From: Salipiger bermudensis HTCC2601
Lineage (GTDB): Bacteria > Pseudomonadota > Alphaproteobacteria > Rhodobacterales > Rhodobacteraceae
DNA length: 64,000 bases
Assembly (NCBI RefSeq): GCF_000153725.1
Contig: NZ_DS022276.1
Location: 593,926 to 657,925, forward strand
Reading direction: 5' to 3'
Under the pieces are notes generated by a model. It searched no databases and was not told where the DNA came from. It saw only the letters and a program-made list of their open reading frames with translations. Position numbers and translations under genes: made by a program. Shown in pieces: positions 49,815 through 59,078 of this stretch (position 1 is the stretch's first letter; each line of letters starts with the position of its first letter).

Positions 49815-50245
49815 CGGGGCCTCCTTCCTCAAGTAATCCGTTGCGATCGTGTCGATCTTGTCTGGCCTTGTCCTCCGGCCCCGCGCCGCAGTGCAGAATC
49901 GCGGGGCTTCGATCTAGGGAGATACATTTGGCCACGCAACAATGCAACAACAACCAAGGTGTATTTTGTAACTTTATGACCGAGCAGCCGCAGAAACTTG
50001 GATCGCTGCGACCAATGTCGAAGCCAAAGGCGCGGCCGAACCGCCGGCGATGCGCCCAGAATAGCGCTGAATCGGGGAATCCTTGGTAGAATTCGTGCCT
50101 GCCACCGGGTTCACCTGACGCTGCGTCGCAAAACTGCCCGAGAACGCCGCAGCGCGGCGAATTGACGAGACATTTTATTTCGCATACCAAGTCCCGAACG
50201 CAACAAGCTTGCAAACACGATTCTGATCTGCCCACGGAGACCGAC
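49815..50245. promoter_or_regulatory. Divergent ccr-ecm control region with repeated GCAACAA motifs
   Basis: No gene is seen in these 431 bases. CGCAACAA and TGCAACAA are adjacent direct repeats at 49935-49950, upstream of ccr. CGCAACAA followed by TTGCAAAC lies at 50199-50216, just upstream of ecm. The shared GCAA/TTGC element on both sides suggests a common regulator, possibly of the short-chain acyl-CoA-responsive ScfR type; this is inference. Confidence 0.45.
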
Positions 50246-52243
50246 ATGACGGACGTTCAGAAAGACAGCCCCCAAAGCGCCCCCGCGTCCAAGGCCGACC
50301 GGCCCTGGCTGATCCGCACCTATGCCGGCCATTCCACCGCGAAAGCGTCGAACGCGCTCTACCGCAGCAACCTCGCGCGCGGTCAGACCGGGCTTTCGGT
50401 GGCGTTCGACCTGCCCACCCAGACCGGCTATGACAGCGACCACATCCTGTCGCGCGGCGAGGTCGGCAAGGTCGGCGTGCCGGTCTGCCACCTTGGCGAT
50501 ATGCGCACCCTGTTCGAAGAGATCCCGCTCGAGCAGATGAACACCTCGATGACGATCAATGCCACAGCACCCTGGCTGCTCTCGCTCTATATCGCGGTGG
50601 CCGAGGAACAAGGCGCCGATGTCTCGAAGCTCCAGGGCACCGTTCAGAACGACCTGATCAAGGAGTACCTCAGCCGCGGCACCTATATCTGCCCGCCGAA
50701 ACCGTCGCTGAAGATGATCGGCGACGTGGCCGAGTACTGCTATACCAACGTGCCGAAATGGAACCCGATGAACGTGTGTTCCTATCACCTGCAGGAGGCC
50801 GGGGCGACGCCCGAGCAGGAGCTGGCCTTTGCGCTTGCCACCGCCATCGCGGTGCTCGACGAGCTGAAACCGCGGGTCGCGCCCGAGGATTTCCCGGCGC
50901 TCTGCGGGCGGATCTCGTTCTTCGTGAATGCCGGCATCCGCTTCGTCACCGAGATGTGCAAGATGCGCGCCTTCGTCGATCTCTGGGACGAGATCCTCGA
51001 GACACGCTACGGCGTGGAAGACCCCAAGTTCCGCCGCTTCCGCTATGGCGTGCAGGTCAACTCGCTCGGGCTGACCGAGCAGCAGCCCGAGAACAACGTC
51101 TACCGCATCCTGATCGAGATGCTCGCCGTGACGCTCTCCAAGAAGGCCCGCGCCCGCGCGGTGCAGCTGCCGGCCTGGAACGAGGCACTTGGCCTGCCGC
51201 GCCCGTGGGACCAGCAATGGTCGATGCGGATGCAGCAGATCCTCGCCTACGAGACCGACCTGCTGGAATTCGAGGATCTCTTCGACGGCAACCCGGCGGT
51301 CGACGCCAAGGTCGAGGCGCTGAAGGACGGCGCCCGCGCCGAGCTTGGCAATATCGACAGCATGGGCGGCGCGATCGGCGCGATCGACTACATGAAGTCG
51401 CGGCTGGTCGACTCCAACGCCGAGCGCCTGAACCGCATCGAGCGCAACGAGACCACCGTCGTCGGCGTCAACAAGTGGACCGAGGGCGAGCCCTCGCCGC
51501 TGGTCGGCGAGGATGGCGGCATCATGGTGGTCGACCCGGCGGTCGAGCAGGAGCAGATTGCCCGCCTGAACGCGTGGCGCGCCGAGCGCGACGAGGCCGC
51601 GGTAAGCGCCGCGCTGGCCGAGTTGCGTGCGGCGGCGGCCGAAGGGCGCAATGTCATGGCCGCCTCGATCAAGGCCGCCAAGGCCGGCGTCACCACCGGC
51701 GAATGGGCCCAGCAGATGCGCAGCGTTCACGGCGAATATCGCGGCCCCACCGGGGTGTCGCGCGCGGTCAGCAACAAGACCGAGGGGCTCGACGATATCC
51801 GCGACGCGGTCGATGCGGTCAGCGACCGGCTTGGCCGCCGGCTGCGTTTCCTCGTCGGCAAGCCCGGGCTCGACGGCCATTCCAACGGCGCCGAGCAGAT
51901 CGCCTTCCGCGCCCGCGATTGCGGCATGGAGATCGACTACGAGGGTATCCGCCTGACACCGGAACAGATCGTCGAGGCGGCCAGGACCGGTGCCCACGTG
52001 GTCGGCCTGTCGATCCTGTCGGGCAGCCACATTCCGCTGGTCGAGGACCTGATGGAGCGGATGCAGGCCGAGGGGCTTTCGGATGTGCCGGTCATCGTTG
52101 GCGGGATTATTCCCGACGAGGATGCAAAGCGCCTCAAAGCGATGGGCGTGGCAAAAGTCTACACGCCAAAAGACTTCAATCTGAACACCATCATGATGGA
52201 TATCGTGACACTGGTCGATCCCCAGGCAGTCGCCGCGCAATAA
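50246..52243 (+). CDS. ecm: Ethylmalonyl-CoA mutase
   Basis: A 665-aa single-chain B12-dependent mutase that converts (2R)-ethylmalonyl-CoA to methylsuccinyl-CoA. It has the mutase barrel (YAGHSTAKASNALYRSNLAR, GLSVAFDLPTQTGYDSDH) and the C-terminal cobalamin domain with DGHSNG (residues 543-548, His545 the ligand). The ARGQTGLSVAFDLPTQ and QMNTSMTINATAPW segments are those of Ecm/MeaA rather than methylmalonyl-CoA mutase. The ATG at 50246 matches this family; 28 open codons upstream are excluded. A terminator follows. Confidence 0.95.
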   Translation: MTDVQKDSPQSAPASKADRPWLIRTYAGHSTAKASNALYRSNLARGQTGLSVAFDLPTQTGYDSDHILSRGEVGKVGVPVCHLGDMRTLFEEIPLEQMNTSMTINATAPWLLSLYIAVAEEQGADVSKLQGTVQNDLIKEYLSRGTYICPPKPSLKMIGDVAEYCYTNVPKWNPMNVCSYHLQEAGATPEQELAFALATAIAVLDELKPRVAPEDFPALCGRISFFVNAGIRFVTEMCKMRAFVDLWDEILETRYGVEDPKFRRFRYGVQVNSLGLTEQQPENNVYRILIEMLAVTLSKKARARAVQLPAWNEALGLPRPWDQQWSMRMQQILAYETDLLEFEDLFDGNPAVDAKVEALKDGARAELGNIDSMGGAIGAIDYMKSRLVDSNAERLNRIERNETTVVGVNKWTEGEPSPLVGEDGGIMVVDPAVEQEQIARLNAWRAERDEAAVSAALAELRAAAAEGRNVMAASIKAAKAGVTTGEWAQQMRSVHGEYRGPTGVSRAVSNKTEGLDDIRDAVDAVSDRLGRRLRFLVGKPGLDGHSNGAEQIAFRARDCGMEIDYEGIRLTPEQIVEAARTGAHVVGLSILSGSHIPLVEDLMERMQAEGLSDVPVIVGGIIPDEDAKRLKAMGVAKVYTPKDFNLNTIMMDIVTLVDPQAVAAQ

Positions 52244-52275
52244 AGCACTGCGCCCCCAATAATGGAGGAATTGTG

Positions 52276-52304
52276 AAGCCGCTCCCGGAAAAGGTGAGCG
52301 GCTT
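52276..52304 (+). terminator. Terminator of ecm
   Basis: AAGCCGCTC and GAGCGGCTT form a 9-bp stem with an 11-base loop, followed by TTATGCC. It lies 32 bases after the ecm stop. Confidence 0.72.
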
Positions 52305-52419
52305 TATGCCTTTATGCAAACTTTCGCTCATCTGACACAGAATGTCCTCTTGAGTTTACCCGTTAAAAAGAAAAATACCAAAAGAGGAGGCATCCTACAG
52401 AATACCAAGGAGAATAAAA

Positions 52420-52731
52420 ATGAACTTCGATCTCGAGTCCCTTTCGAAAGAAGAGCTCACCGAGCTCAAAACTGATGTCGAAAAGGCACTCAAGACAATT
52501 GACGCGCGCCGTCGCGCCGAAGCCAAGCGCGCCGCCGAGCAGGCCGCGAAAGAGTTTGGCTTCTCGCTCGAAGAGATCCTCGCGGCGAACGAAAAGAAGG
52601 GCTCGAAAGGCGCTCCGAAATACGCAAATCCCGCCGACCCGGATCAGACCTGGACCGGTCGTGGCCGCAAGCCCAACTGGGTCGTCGCCGCTCTCGAAGA
52701 GGGCAAGTCGATGGAAGATCTGGCGCTCTGA
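52420..52731 (+). CDS. hvrA: H-NS family nucleoid protein (HvrA-like)
   Basis: A 103-aa protein. Residues 1-50 form a coiled-coil oligomerisation domain ([20 protein letters not shown]), and the C-terminal H-NS DNA-binding motif is [12 protein letters not shown] (77-88). In Rhodobacter, HvrA/Spb regulates photosynthesis and other genes. An AAGGAG RBS lies within an AT-rich leader (52340-52419) that contrasts with the rest of the window. The stop overlaps the deoD start (ATGA), a direct translational link with nucleoside salvage. Confidence 0.93.
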   Translation: MNFDLESLSKEELTELKTDVEKALKTIDARRRAEAKRAAEQAAKEFGFSLEEILAANEKKGSKGAPKYANPADPDQTWTGRGRKPNWVVAALEEGKSMEDLAL

Positions 52732-53435
52732 TGACGGTCCATATCGGCGCAGAGCCCGGGCAGATCGCCGAAACGGTGCTGATGCCCGGCGATCCGCTGC
52801 GGGCCGAATGGGCCGCCAACACCTTTCTCGATGATCCGGTCTGTGTGAACCGCGTTCGTGGAATGCTGGGATTCACCGGCACATGGAAAGGCAACCGCGT
52901 CACCATTCACGGCTCGGGCATGGGCATGCCAAGCCTGTCGATCTATGCCAACGAACTGATCCGGGACTACGGCGCAAAGACGCTGATCCGGATCGGTTCC
53001 TGCGGGGCGATGCAGGAACATGTGGGAATCCGCGACGTGATCGTCGCGATGACCGCCTCATCGCTGTCGACCCCGTCGCGCGGCATTTTCCGGGAATTGA
53101 ACTTCGCGCCCTGCGCCGATTACGGCCTGCTCAATGCAGCGGTCGAGGCGGCGAAAGGCACCGGAGCCACTTGCCATGTCGGCGGGATCTATTCCTCCGA
53201 CGTGTTCTATGATGAACGCCCCGACCTCACCGAGATGATGACGCGACACGGCATCCTCGGAGTCGAAATGGAAGCGGCAGAGCTTTACAATCTTGCTGCC
53301 CGCCACGGCGTGCGCGCGCTGGCCGTGCTTACCGTGTCCGACCACCTTCTCACCCAAGAGGCGCTGCCCTCCGAAGACCGGCAGAGCTCGTTCGGCGACA
53401 TGGTGCAGATCGCACTCGAGGCGGCCTTCAGCTAA
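52731..53435 (+). CDS. deoD: Purine-nucleoside phosphorylase, DeoD type
   Basis: A 234-aa hexameric-type phosphorylase that releases purine bases from nucleosides. The start has [20 protein letters not shown], the substrate segment [27 protein letters not shown], and the active-site Glu region [13 protein letters not shown] and SDHLL. Length is typical of DeoD. It overlaps hvrA by one base, so co-translated. Confidence 0.94.
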   Translation: MTVHIGAEPGQIAETVLMPGDPLRAEWAANTFLDDPVCVNRVRGMLGFTGTWKGNRVTIHGSGMGMPSLSIYANELIRDYGAKTLIRIGSCGAMQEHVGIRDVIVAMTASSLSTPSRGIFRELNFAPCADYGLLNAAVEAAKGTGATCHVGGIYSSDVFYDERPDLTEMMTRHGILGVEMEAAELYNLAARHGVRALAVLTVSDHLLTQEALPSEDRQSSFGDMVQIALEAAFS

Positions 53436-53444
53436 GGCCGCCTC
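53418..53444. terminator. Hairpin overlapping the deoD stop codon
   Basis: GAGGCGGCCTT and AAGGCCGCCTC form a perfect 11-bp stem with a 5-base loop, with the TAA inside the structure. It can end both deoD and the convergent DUF1989 gene. Confidence 0.7.
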
Positions 53445-53457
53445 CCCCAAGACAGGC

Positions 53458-54303
53458 TCAGCGCCCGTGGCTGCGGTCATATCCGTTGCGCGCGGGCGCC
53501 TGCCACCCCTCCAGAGCGCCTTCGCGCGGCGCCAGGATCTCGACCTGCAGCGGATGGCAGGCGGCGCTGTCCGAGCTGTGCTCGGACGAGCAATCGCCGC
53601 CGGGACAGGCGCTGAGCGCGCCCAGCAAATCAATTTCGGCAAAGAAGGTCAGGTGGTCGCCGGGGCGCACCGGGCTGGCCTTCATGAAATATTGCCCGGT
53701 GTCACGGGTGAAGCCGGTGCACATGAACACGTTCAGCACGTCATGCACGTGCGGCTCGGCCTCGGCCAAGCTCATGCCAGTGGCGTCGGCCAGCGCCCGG
53801 ATCAGGTTCGAATGACAGCAGTGATGGTACTGAGAGCCCGAGAGCAGGTTGCCGGTATAGGGATCGCAGCGCGTGCCGATCACGTCGTGCACCGAGCCGC
53901 CATAAGGGTCGATCCCGTACCAGCCGAGCGTATCTTCGACGATGGTCGCCATCGGGCGCAGATGCGGAAAGGCCGACCACATGCGCTCGCCCGTGGTCAG
54001 GTGCGTGCCATGCAGCGCGCGGGTCTTGCCGGAATAGAAGCGCTCGGACAGGTCATCGGCATTCCAGAGGTTCAGATCTCCGACCTGCGGGCCCTCGACG
54101 CTGGTGATGCGGAAGAATTGCCCGGTGCACACGCGAAAGCTGCAGGCCTCGCGCGGCGCGGCGAGGACCGTCTCGATCACCTCGGCCCCCTCGAGCGCCT
54201 GCGTGTAGAGCGCCATGTCCGGCACCGGCAGCGTCTCGTTGGGATAGCAGATCACCGGCGCGACGGCGCGGCGGGCTTCGGCATCGGCGGGGGCTTGGGT
54301 CAT
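53458..54303 (-). CDS. DUF1989 domain protein (urea carboxylase-associated family)
   Basis: A 281-aa soluble protein of the DUF1989 family, with GQFFRITSVEGPQVGDLNLW, HDVIGTRCDPYTG, HHCCHSNLIRAL and VLNVFMCTGF segments. Related proteins include urea-carboxylase-associated proteins and guanidine-degradation components, but the enzymatic role is unknown. Cysteines and histidines in the conserved segments suggest a metal site. No urea carboxylase gene is in the window. The liv importer operon ends 70 bases upstream on the same strand. Confidence 0.82.
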   Translation of the reverse strand: MTQAPADAEARRAVAPVICYPNETLPVPDMALYTQALEGAEVIETVLAAPREACSFRVCTGQFFRITSVEGPQVGDLNLWNADDLSERFYSGKTRALHGTHLTTGERMWSAFPHLRPMATIVEDTLGWYGIDPYGGSVHDVIGTRCDPYTGNLLSGSQYHHCCHSNLIRALADATGMSLAEAEPHVHDVLNVFMCTGFTRDTGQYFMKASPVRPGDHLTFFAEIDLLGALSACPGGDCSSEHSSDSAACHPLQVEILAPREGALEGWQAPARNGYDRSHGR

Positions 54304-54373
54304 TTCGGGCGCTCCTCGATCAGTCTTCCCCGAAATGGCTAGTGAGCGACGGCAACGAAATCAATGGCCGCCC

Positions 54374-55060
54374 TCAGAGCCCGAGATGGCGCTCGCCGAT
54401 CTCCGGCGTGAGCTCGGCCATGGTGCCCGACCAGACGCTGCGGCCGCGTTCGAGGATCACCGCGCGGTCACAGGCCCAGCGCAGCTCCTTCAGCGACTTG
54501 TCGATCACCAGCAGCGCCATGCCGGTCTCGGCCTTGAGCGCTGCCACCGCCTGCCAGATCTCCTGCCGCACGGTAGGCGCGAGCCCCTCTGTGGCCTCGT
54601 CGAGGATCAACAGGCGCGGGTTGGTCATCAGGGCCCGGCCAATCGCCAGCATCTGCTGTTCGCCACCAGAGAGAGAGGCGGCGCGCTGGCCCCGGCGCTC
54701 GGCCAGGCGCGGAAACAGCGCCTCGACCCGGGCGGCATCCCAATGGCCCGGGCGCGCCGCGGCGATCAGGTTCTCGGTGACGCTCAGATCGCGGAAGCAG
54801 CGCCGCCCCTCGGGCACCAGCCCGATGCCCAGCCGCGCGGCGCGGTGGCTCGGCAGGCGCGACAGGTCGTGCCCGTCGAAGACCAGCGTGCCGTGGGCCG
54901 GCAGCATCCGGCAGATGCAATGCACCGTGGTGGTCTTGCCCATGCCGTTGCGGCCCATCATCGCCACCGCCTCGCCCTCGGCGATCTCGAGGTCGACGCC
55001 AAACAGCGCCTGGCTGTCCCCGTAGGAGGCGGTGAGTCGGTGCAGCGACAGCAGGCTCAT
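54374..55060 (-). CDS. livF: Branched-chain amino acid-type ABC transporter ATP-binding protein (LivF)
   Basis: A 228-aa ABC ATPase: Walker A GRNGMGKTT (about residues 35-43), signature SLSGGEQQML, Walker B RLLILDEATEG, typical LivF length. The start overlaps the livG stop (ATGA). It is the last gene of the importer operon. Confidence 0.92.
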   Translation of the reverse strand: MSLLSLHRLTASYGDSQALFGVDLEIAEGEAVAMMGRNGMGKTTTVHCICRMLPAHGTLVFDGHDLSRLPSHRAARLGIGLVPEGRRCFRDLSVTENLIAAARPGHWDAARVEALFPRLAERRGQRAASLSGGEQQMLAIGRALMTNPRLLILDEATEGLAPTVRQEIWQAVAALKAETGMALLVIDKSLKELRWACDRAVILERGRSVWSGTMAELTPEIGERHLGL

Positions 55061-55806
55061 GCCTCGTCCCCCAGGTAGGCGTCGCGCACCAGCGGGTCGC
55101 GGCGGATCTCGGCGACGCTGCCGGTGGCGATGACCTTGCCATAGACCAGAACGCTGATCCGGTCGGCCAGCGCGAACACAGCGTCCATGTCATGCTCGAC
55201 CAGCAGGATCGGGGCCTGGGCCCGCAGCCCGTCGAGGAAGCCGGTGAGCCGCTTCGAGCCCTCCTGCCCCAGCCCAGCCATCGGCTCGTCCATGACGAAG
55301 GCTTTCGGCTCCAGCGTCAGGGCGACGGCCACCTCCAGCTGGCGGCGCTGGCCGTGGCTCAGCTCGGCGGTGCGCAGCTCGCAGAGATCGGCGATGCCCA
55401 CCGCCTCGAGCGCCGCTTCGGCCCGGTCGAGCAGGGCTGCATCGCGCGAGGCGCGCGAGAAGAACCGCCACGGCCGCCCCGACGCGCCGAGCGCCCCCAG
55501 CAGCGCGTTTTGCAACACCGTGTCCTCCATCGCCAGCGCCGAGGTCTGGAAAGTGCGCGCCAGCCCACGCGCCGCCCGCGCCTGCGTGCTCTCTTGCGTC
55601 ACGTCGCGGCCAAGGAACTCGACCCGGCCCGCATCCGGCGCGAGCGAGCCGCAGATCTGCGCGATCAGGGTGGACTTGCCGGCTCCGTTCGGGCCAATCA
55701 CCGCGTGGATCTCTCCGGCGCGCAGTTCGAGCGAGATGGCGTCGCTGGCCTGCAGGGCGCCGAAGGCCTTGCTGAGGCCGTGAGTCGCGAGAACCGGATC
55801 AGCCAT
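55057..55806 (-). CDS. livG: Branched-chain amino acid-type ABC transporter ATP-binding protein (LivG)
   Basis: A 249-aa ABC ATPase with Walker A GPNGAGKST (about residues 38-46), LSHGQRRQLEVA as the signature region and VMDEPMAGLG Walker B. The LivG-type C-terminal helical extension (ATGSVAEIRRDPLVRDAYLG) is present. Overlaps livM by 8 bases. Confidence 0.92.
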   Translation of the reverse strand: MADPVLATHGLSKAFGALQASDAISLELRAGEIHAVIGPNGAGKSTLIAQICGSLAPDAGRVEFLGRDVTQESTQARAARGLARTFQTSALAMEDTVLQNALLGALGASGRPWRFFSRASRDAALLDRAEAALEAVGIADLCELRTAELSHGQRRQLEVAVALTLEPKAFVMDEPMAGLGQEGSKRLTGFLDGLRAQAPILLVEHDMDAVFALADRISVLVYGKVIATGSVAEIRRDPLVRDAYLGDEA

Positions 55807-56779
55807 CGCGCCGCCTCCCGGCGATCATGCCGACCACACCGCCCTTGCCGAACAGCACCACCATCAGCAGCACCAGCCCGAGGAAGATCTGCCAGTACTC
55901 GCTGACCCCGCCCAGCAGATGCTCGAGCAGCACGTAGATCCCCGCCCCCGCCACCGGGCCGAAGAGCCGTGCCACGCCGCCGATGATCACGAAGACCATG
56001 ATCTCGCCCGACATCTGCCAGCTCAGCATGGTGGGCGAAACGAAGCGATTGAGATCGGCAAAGAGTGCCCCTGCCAGCCCGGTGATGGCGCCCGAGATCA
56101 CCAGCGCCACCAGCTGCAGCCGCCGCGGGTCCAGCCCCACGGCACGCACCCGCTCGGGCACCTGCCGCGCCGCGTCGAGCGCCAGCCCGAAGGGCGAACG
56201 CATCAGCCGCGCGTTGAAGGCAAGCACGAGGCAGAGCAACGCGAGGCACAGGCCGTAGAACTGGATTGGAACAAGCGTGTTGAGGCCGGGAAAGCCGTTG
56301 CGCACATAGATCGACAGCCCGTCCTCACCGCCATAAGCGGGCCAGGAGATGGCGAAGAAATACATCATCTGACCGAAGGCCAGCGTGATCATGATGAAAT
56401 AGACGCCCGAGGTGCGCAGGCTCAGAAGTCCGATCAGCAGCGCCGCAGCCGACGAGGCCACGATGGCCACGAGCCAGATCACCGGCATCGATTTCGTGCC
56501 CTCGATCACGAAAGGCCATTCGATCAGCGGCGTGTAGCTCTGCGCGTGGCTGGCGAGGATGCCCATGGCATAGCCGCCGATGCCGAAGAACACCGCGTGG
56601 CCAAGGCTCACCAGCCCGCCCAGCCCGAGCGCGATATTGAGCCCGACGGCGGCCAGCGCAAAGATCACCGCGCGCGTGGCGAGCGTGATGGTGAACGGCT
56701 CGTCGGCGTAGAGTGCCCATCCCGGGATCACGATCAGCGCCAAGAGCAGCGCGCCGTTCAGCAGGCGTTCCCGGCTCAT
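55799..56779 (-). CDS. livM: Branched-chain amino acid-type ABC transporter permease (LivM)
   Basis: A 326-aa permease with about 8-10 TM helices. LNIALGLGGLVSLGHAVFFG is the LivM start signature, and DAARQVPERVRAVGLDPRRLQ corresponds to the ATPase-contact loop. The ATG at 56779 overlaps the livH stop; the longer open frame into livH is not coding. Confidence 0.9.
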   Translation of the reverse strand: MSRERLLNGALLLALIVIPGWALYADEPFTITLATRAVIFALAAVGLNIALGLGGLVSLGHAVFFGIGGYAMGILASHAQSYTPLIEWPFVIEGTKSMPVIWLVAIVASSAAALLIGLLSLRTSGVYFIMITLAFGQMMYFFAISWPAYGGEDGLSIYVRNGFPGLNTLVPIQFYGLCLALLCLVLAFNARLMRSPFGLALDAARQVPERVRAVGLDPRRLQLVALVISGAITGLAGALFADLNRFVSPTMLSWQMSGEIMVFVIIGGVARLFGPVAGAGIYVLLEHLLGGVSEYWQIFLGLVLLMVVLFGKGGVVGMIAGRRRDG

Positions 56780-57696
56780 GTGCGCGCTCCGAAAAGGCCG
56801 GTGGGGCGCCAGATCAGCACGCCGGCCATCAGCACGTAGATCGCCATCGAAGCGAAGGCCGAGCCGGTGGCGGCGGCGCTGGCGGGATCGGTGAAGAGCT
56901 TGAACAGCTCGGGCAGCAACACCCCGCCCAGCGTGTCGGTGAGCCCCACCAGAAGCGCCCCGATCAGCGCGCCCTTGATCGAGCCGATGCCGCCGATCAC
57001 GATCACCACGAAGGCAAGGATCAGCACCGGCTCGCCCATGCCCACCTGCACCGACTGGATCGCCCCCACCAGCGCCCCCGCCAGCCCCGCCAGCGCCGCA
57101 CCGATGGCGAAGACCAGCGTGTAGAGCTTCGAGATATCGACGCCGAGTGCCGCGATCATCTCGCGGTCGTTCTCGCCGGCGCGAATGCGGATGCCGAGCC
57201 GGGTGCGGGCGTTGAGCCACCACAGCCCCAGCGCCACCGCGATGCCCACGGCGATCAGCGCCAGCCGATAGACCGGGTAGACGATGCCGCCGGGCAGCGT
57301 GACGGTGCCGGAAAGGCCTGCGGGCATGTTGAGATAAAGCGGGAAGGAGCCGAAGAGCCAGCGGGTGCCTTCCGACAGGATCAGGATCAGCGCGAAAGTG
57401 GCCAGCACCTGGTCGAGATGGTCGCGGGCATAAAGCCTGCGGATCACCAGCAGCTCGATCAGCGCGCCCGCGGCCGCGGCAGCGGCCAGCGCCGCCACCA
57501 GCGCCAGCGCGAACGAACCGGTGGCGCCCGCGACGGCCGCCGCCGCGAAGGCGCCGATCATGTAGAGCGAGCCATGGGCGAGGTTGATCAGCCCCATGAC
57601 GCCGAAGATCAGCGTCAGACCGGCAGCCATGAGAAACAGCATGACGCCGGATTGCAGGCCGTTCAGGACCTGTTCAGCAAGCAGGATCGGGGACAT
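56776..57696 (-). CDS. livH: Branched-chain amino acid-type ABC transporter permease (LivH)
   Basis: A 306-aa permease with about 8 TM helices. It opens LLAEQVLNGLQSGVMLFLMA, and has TLIFGVMGLINLAHGSLYM and RIRAGENDREMIAALGVD, all LivH type. It follows livK by 48 bases, a gap holding a strong hairpin. Confidence 0.9.
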   Translation of the reverse strand: MSPILLAEQVLNGLQSGVMLFLMAAGLTLIFGVMGLINLAHGSLYMIGAFAAAAVAGATGSFALALVAALAAAAAAGALIELLVIRRLYARDHLDQVLATFALILILSEGTRWLFGSFPLYLNMPAGLSGTVTLPGGIVYPVYRLALIAVGIAVALGLWWLNARTRLGIRIRAGENDREMIAALGVDISKLYTLVFAIGAALAGLAGALVGAIQSVQVGMGEPVLILAFVVIVIGGIGSIKGALIGALLVGLTDTLGGVLLPELFKLFTDPASAAATGSAFASMAIYVLMAGVLIWRPTGLFGART

Positions 57697-57715
57697 CTGG
57701 GGCCTTCGTCGTGTC

Positions 57716-57738
57716 GGGGGCCTGACGATCAGGCCCCC
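57716..57738 (-). terminator. Intercistronic hairpin between livK and livH
   Basis: GGGGGCCTGA and TCAGGCCCCC form a perfect 10-bp stem with a 3-base loop, in the gap after livK. Such structures after a binding-protein gene commonly attenuate or protect the mRNA, allowing more binding protein than permease; this is inference. Confidence 0.65.
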
Positions 57739-57744
57739 GCAGGA

Positions 57745-58881
57745 TCAGTTCATCGAGCACTCGTCGACATAGGCCGAAGAGCGGTCTTCGATCGCGGTGG
57801 CGACGATCTTGTTGGTGTAGACCTCGCCCTCCTTGATGACCTCGCGGATGTAGATGTCCTGGATCGGGTGCTGGTTGGTATCGAAGCTGAACTCACCGCG
57901 CACGCTGTCGAACTCCGCCGCCTTCAGCGCCGCGCGGAACGCCTCGGCGTCGGACGGCTCGGCCACGTCGAGCGCCGAGAGCAGCAGGTTGGCGGTGTCG
58001 TAGCCATAGGCGGCATAGAGCGACGGCAGGCGGCCGTACGTCTCCTCGAAGCCCGACACGAAGGCGGCGTTGGCCGCGTTGTCGAGATCCTTGGACCAGT
58101 TGGACCCGTTCTTCACGCCCATCGCCGCCTCGCCCACGGCCTGCAGGATGGCCTGATCGAAGGAGAAGGCCGGACCCATCACCGGCAGATCGACGCCGCT
58201 GTCGGCATATTGCTTGAGGAACGAGATCCCCATGCCGCCGGGCAGGAAGAAGAAGATGCTGTCTGCGCCCGAGGCACGGATCTGCGCGATCTCGGCAGCG
58301 TAATCGGTCTGGCCGAGCTTGGTATAGACCTCTCCCGCCAGCTCACCGCCGTAGAAGCGCTTGAAGCCGTTCAGGCTGTCCTGCCCCGCCGGGTAGTTCG
58401 GCGCCATGATGAAGGGGTTGGTATAGCCCTCGGACTTGGCATAGGCGCCCGCGGCCTCGTGCAGGTTGTCGTTCTGGTAGGAGACCGAGAAATAGTTCGG
58501 GTTGCAGCCGCGCCCCGCCAGCTGCGCCGGGGCCGCGTTGGTCGAGAGGTAGAACTTGCCCTGCGCCGTCGCCGCCGGCACCACCGCCATGGCGAGGTTC
58601 GACCAGACGATGCCGGTCAGGATGTCGACCTTCTCGGACTGGATCATCTTGTCGGCCAGCTGCACCGCCACGTCGGGCTTGCGCTGATCATCCTCGATGA
58701 TCACCTCGACGTCGTCGCGGCCGGCGGCCTCCATCGCCAGCATGAAGCCGTCGCGCGTGTCGATGCCGAGGCTCGCGCCGCCGCCCGAAAGCGTGGTGAT
58801 CATGCCGATCTTGACTTCGGCCTGCGCGCTGGCGGCCATCGCAACGAGGCTCGCCGCCGCGAGAAGCGTTTTCATGGACAT
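57745..58881 (-). CDS. livK: Branched-chain amino acid-type ABC substrate-binding protein (LivK-like)
   Basis: A 378-aa periplasmic binding protein with a signal peptide (about residues 1-22, ending ASAQA). The mature start VKIGMITTLSGGGASLGIDT and the later KPDVAVQLADKMIQ are typical of the Peripla_BP_6 group. The ligand could be a branched-chain or aromatic amino acid or another carboxylate; cysteines at both ends are probable disulfides. An ATG at 58881 has GGGAG upstream. It heads a livKHMGF operon. Confidence 0.9.
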   Translation of the reverse strand: MSMKTLLAAASLVAMAASAQAEVKIGMITTLSGGGASLGIDTRDGFMLAMEAAGRDDVEVIIEDDQRKPDVAVQLADKMIQSEKVDILTGIVWSNLAMAVVPAATAQGKFYLSTNAAPAQLAGRGCNPNYFSVSYQNDNLHEAAGAYAKSEGYTNPFIMAPNYPAGQDSLNGFKRFYGGELAGEVYTKLGQTDYAAEIAQIRASGADSIFFFLPGGMGISFLKQYADSGVDLPVMGPAFSFDQAILQAVGEAAMGVKNGSNWSKDLDNAANAAFVSGFEETYGRLPSLYAAYGYDTANLLLSALDVAEPSDAEAFRAALKAAEFDSVRGEFSFDTNQHPIQDIYIREVIKEGEVYTNKIVATAIEDRSSAYVDECSMN

Positions 58882-59078
58882 TCCGGAACTCCCTGTTCTC
58901 TTCCCTTATCCCCTGCCGGGTCTTGCGCCCGGCGTTGCGGGCAAGGGTTAACGGAAAAACCGGGGATGTCCATGCGCCAGCGCCCGGCACCGTTCAAGGG
59001 GCACCAGATTGCACGATCAATCGGTTCACAGGGAAACACTAAGGGGCTGGGCAGGCTGTGCGGGCGCTCTCGCGCCTC

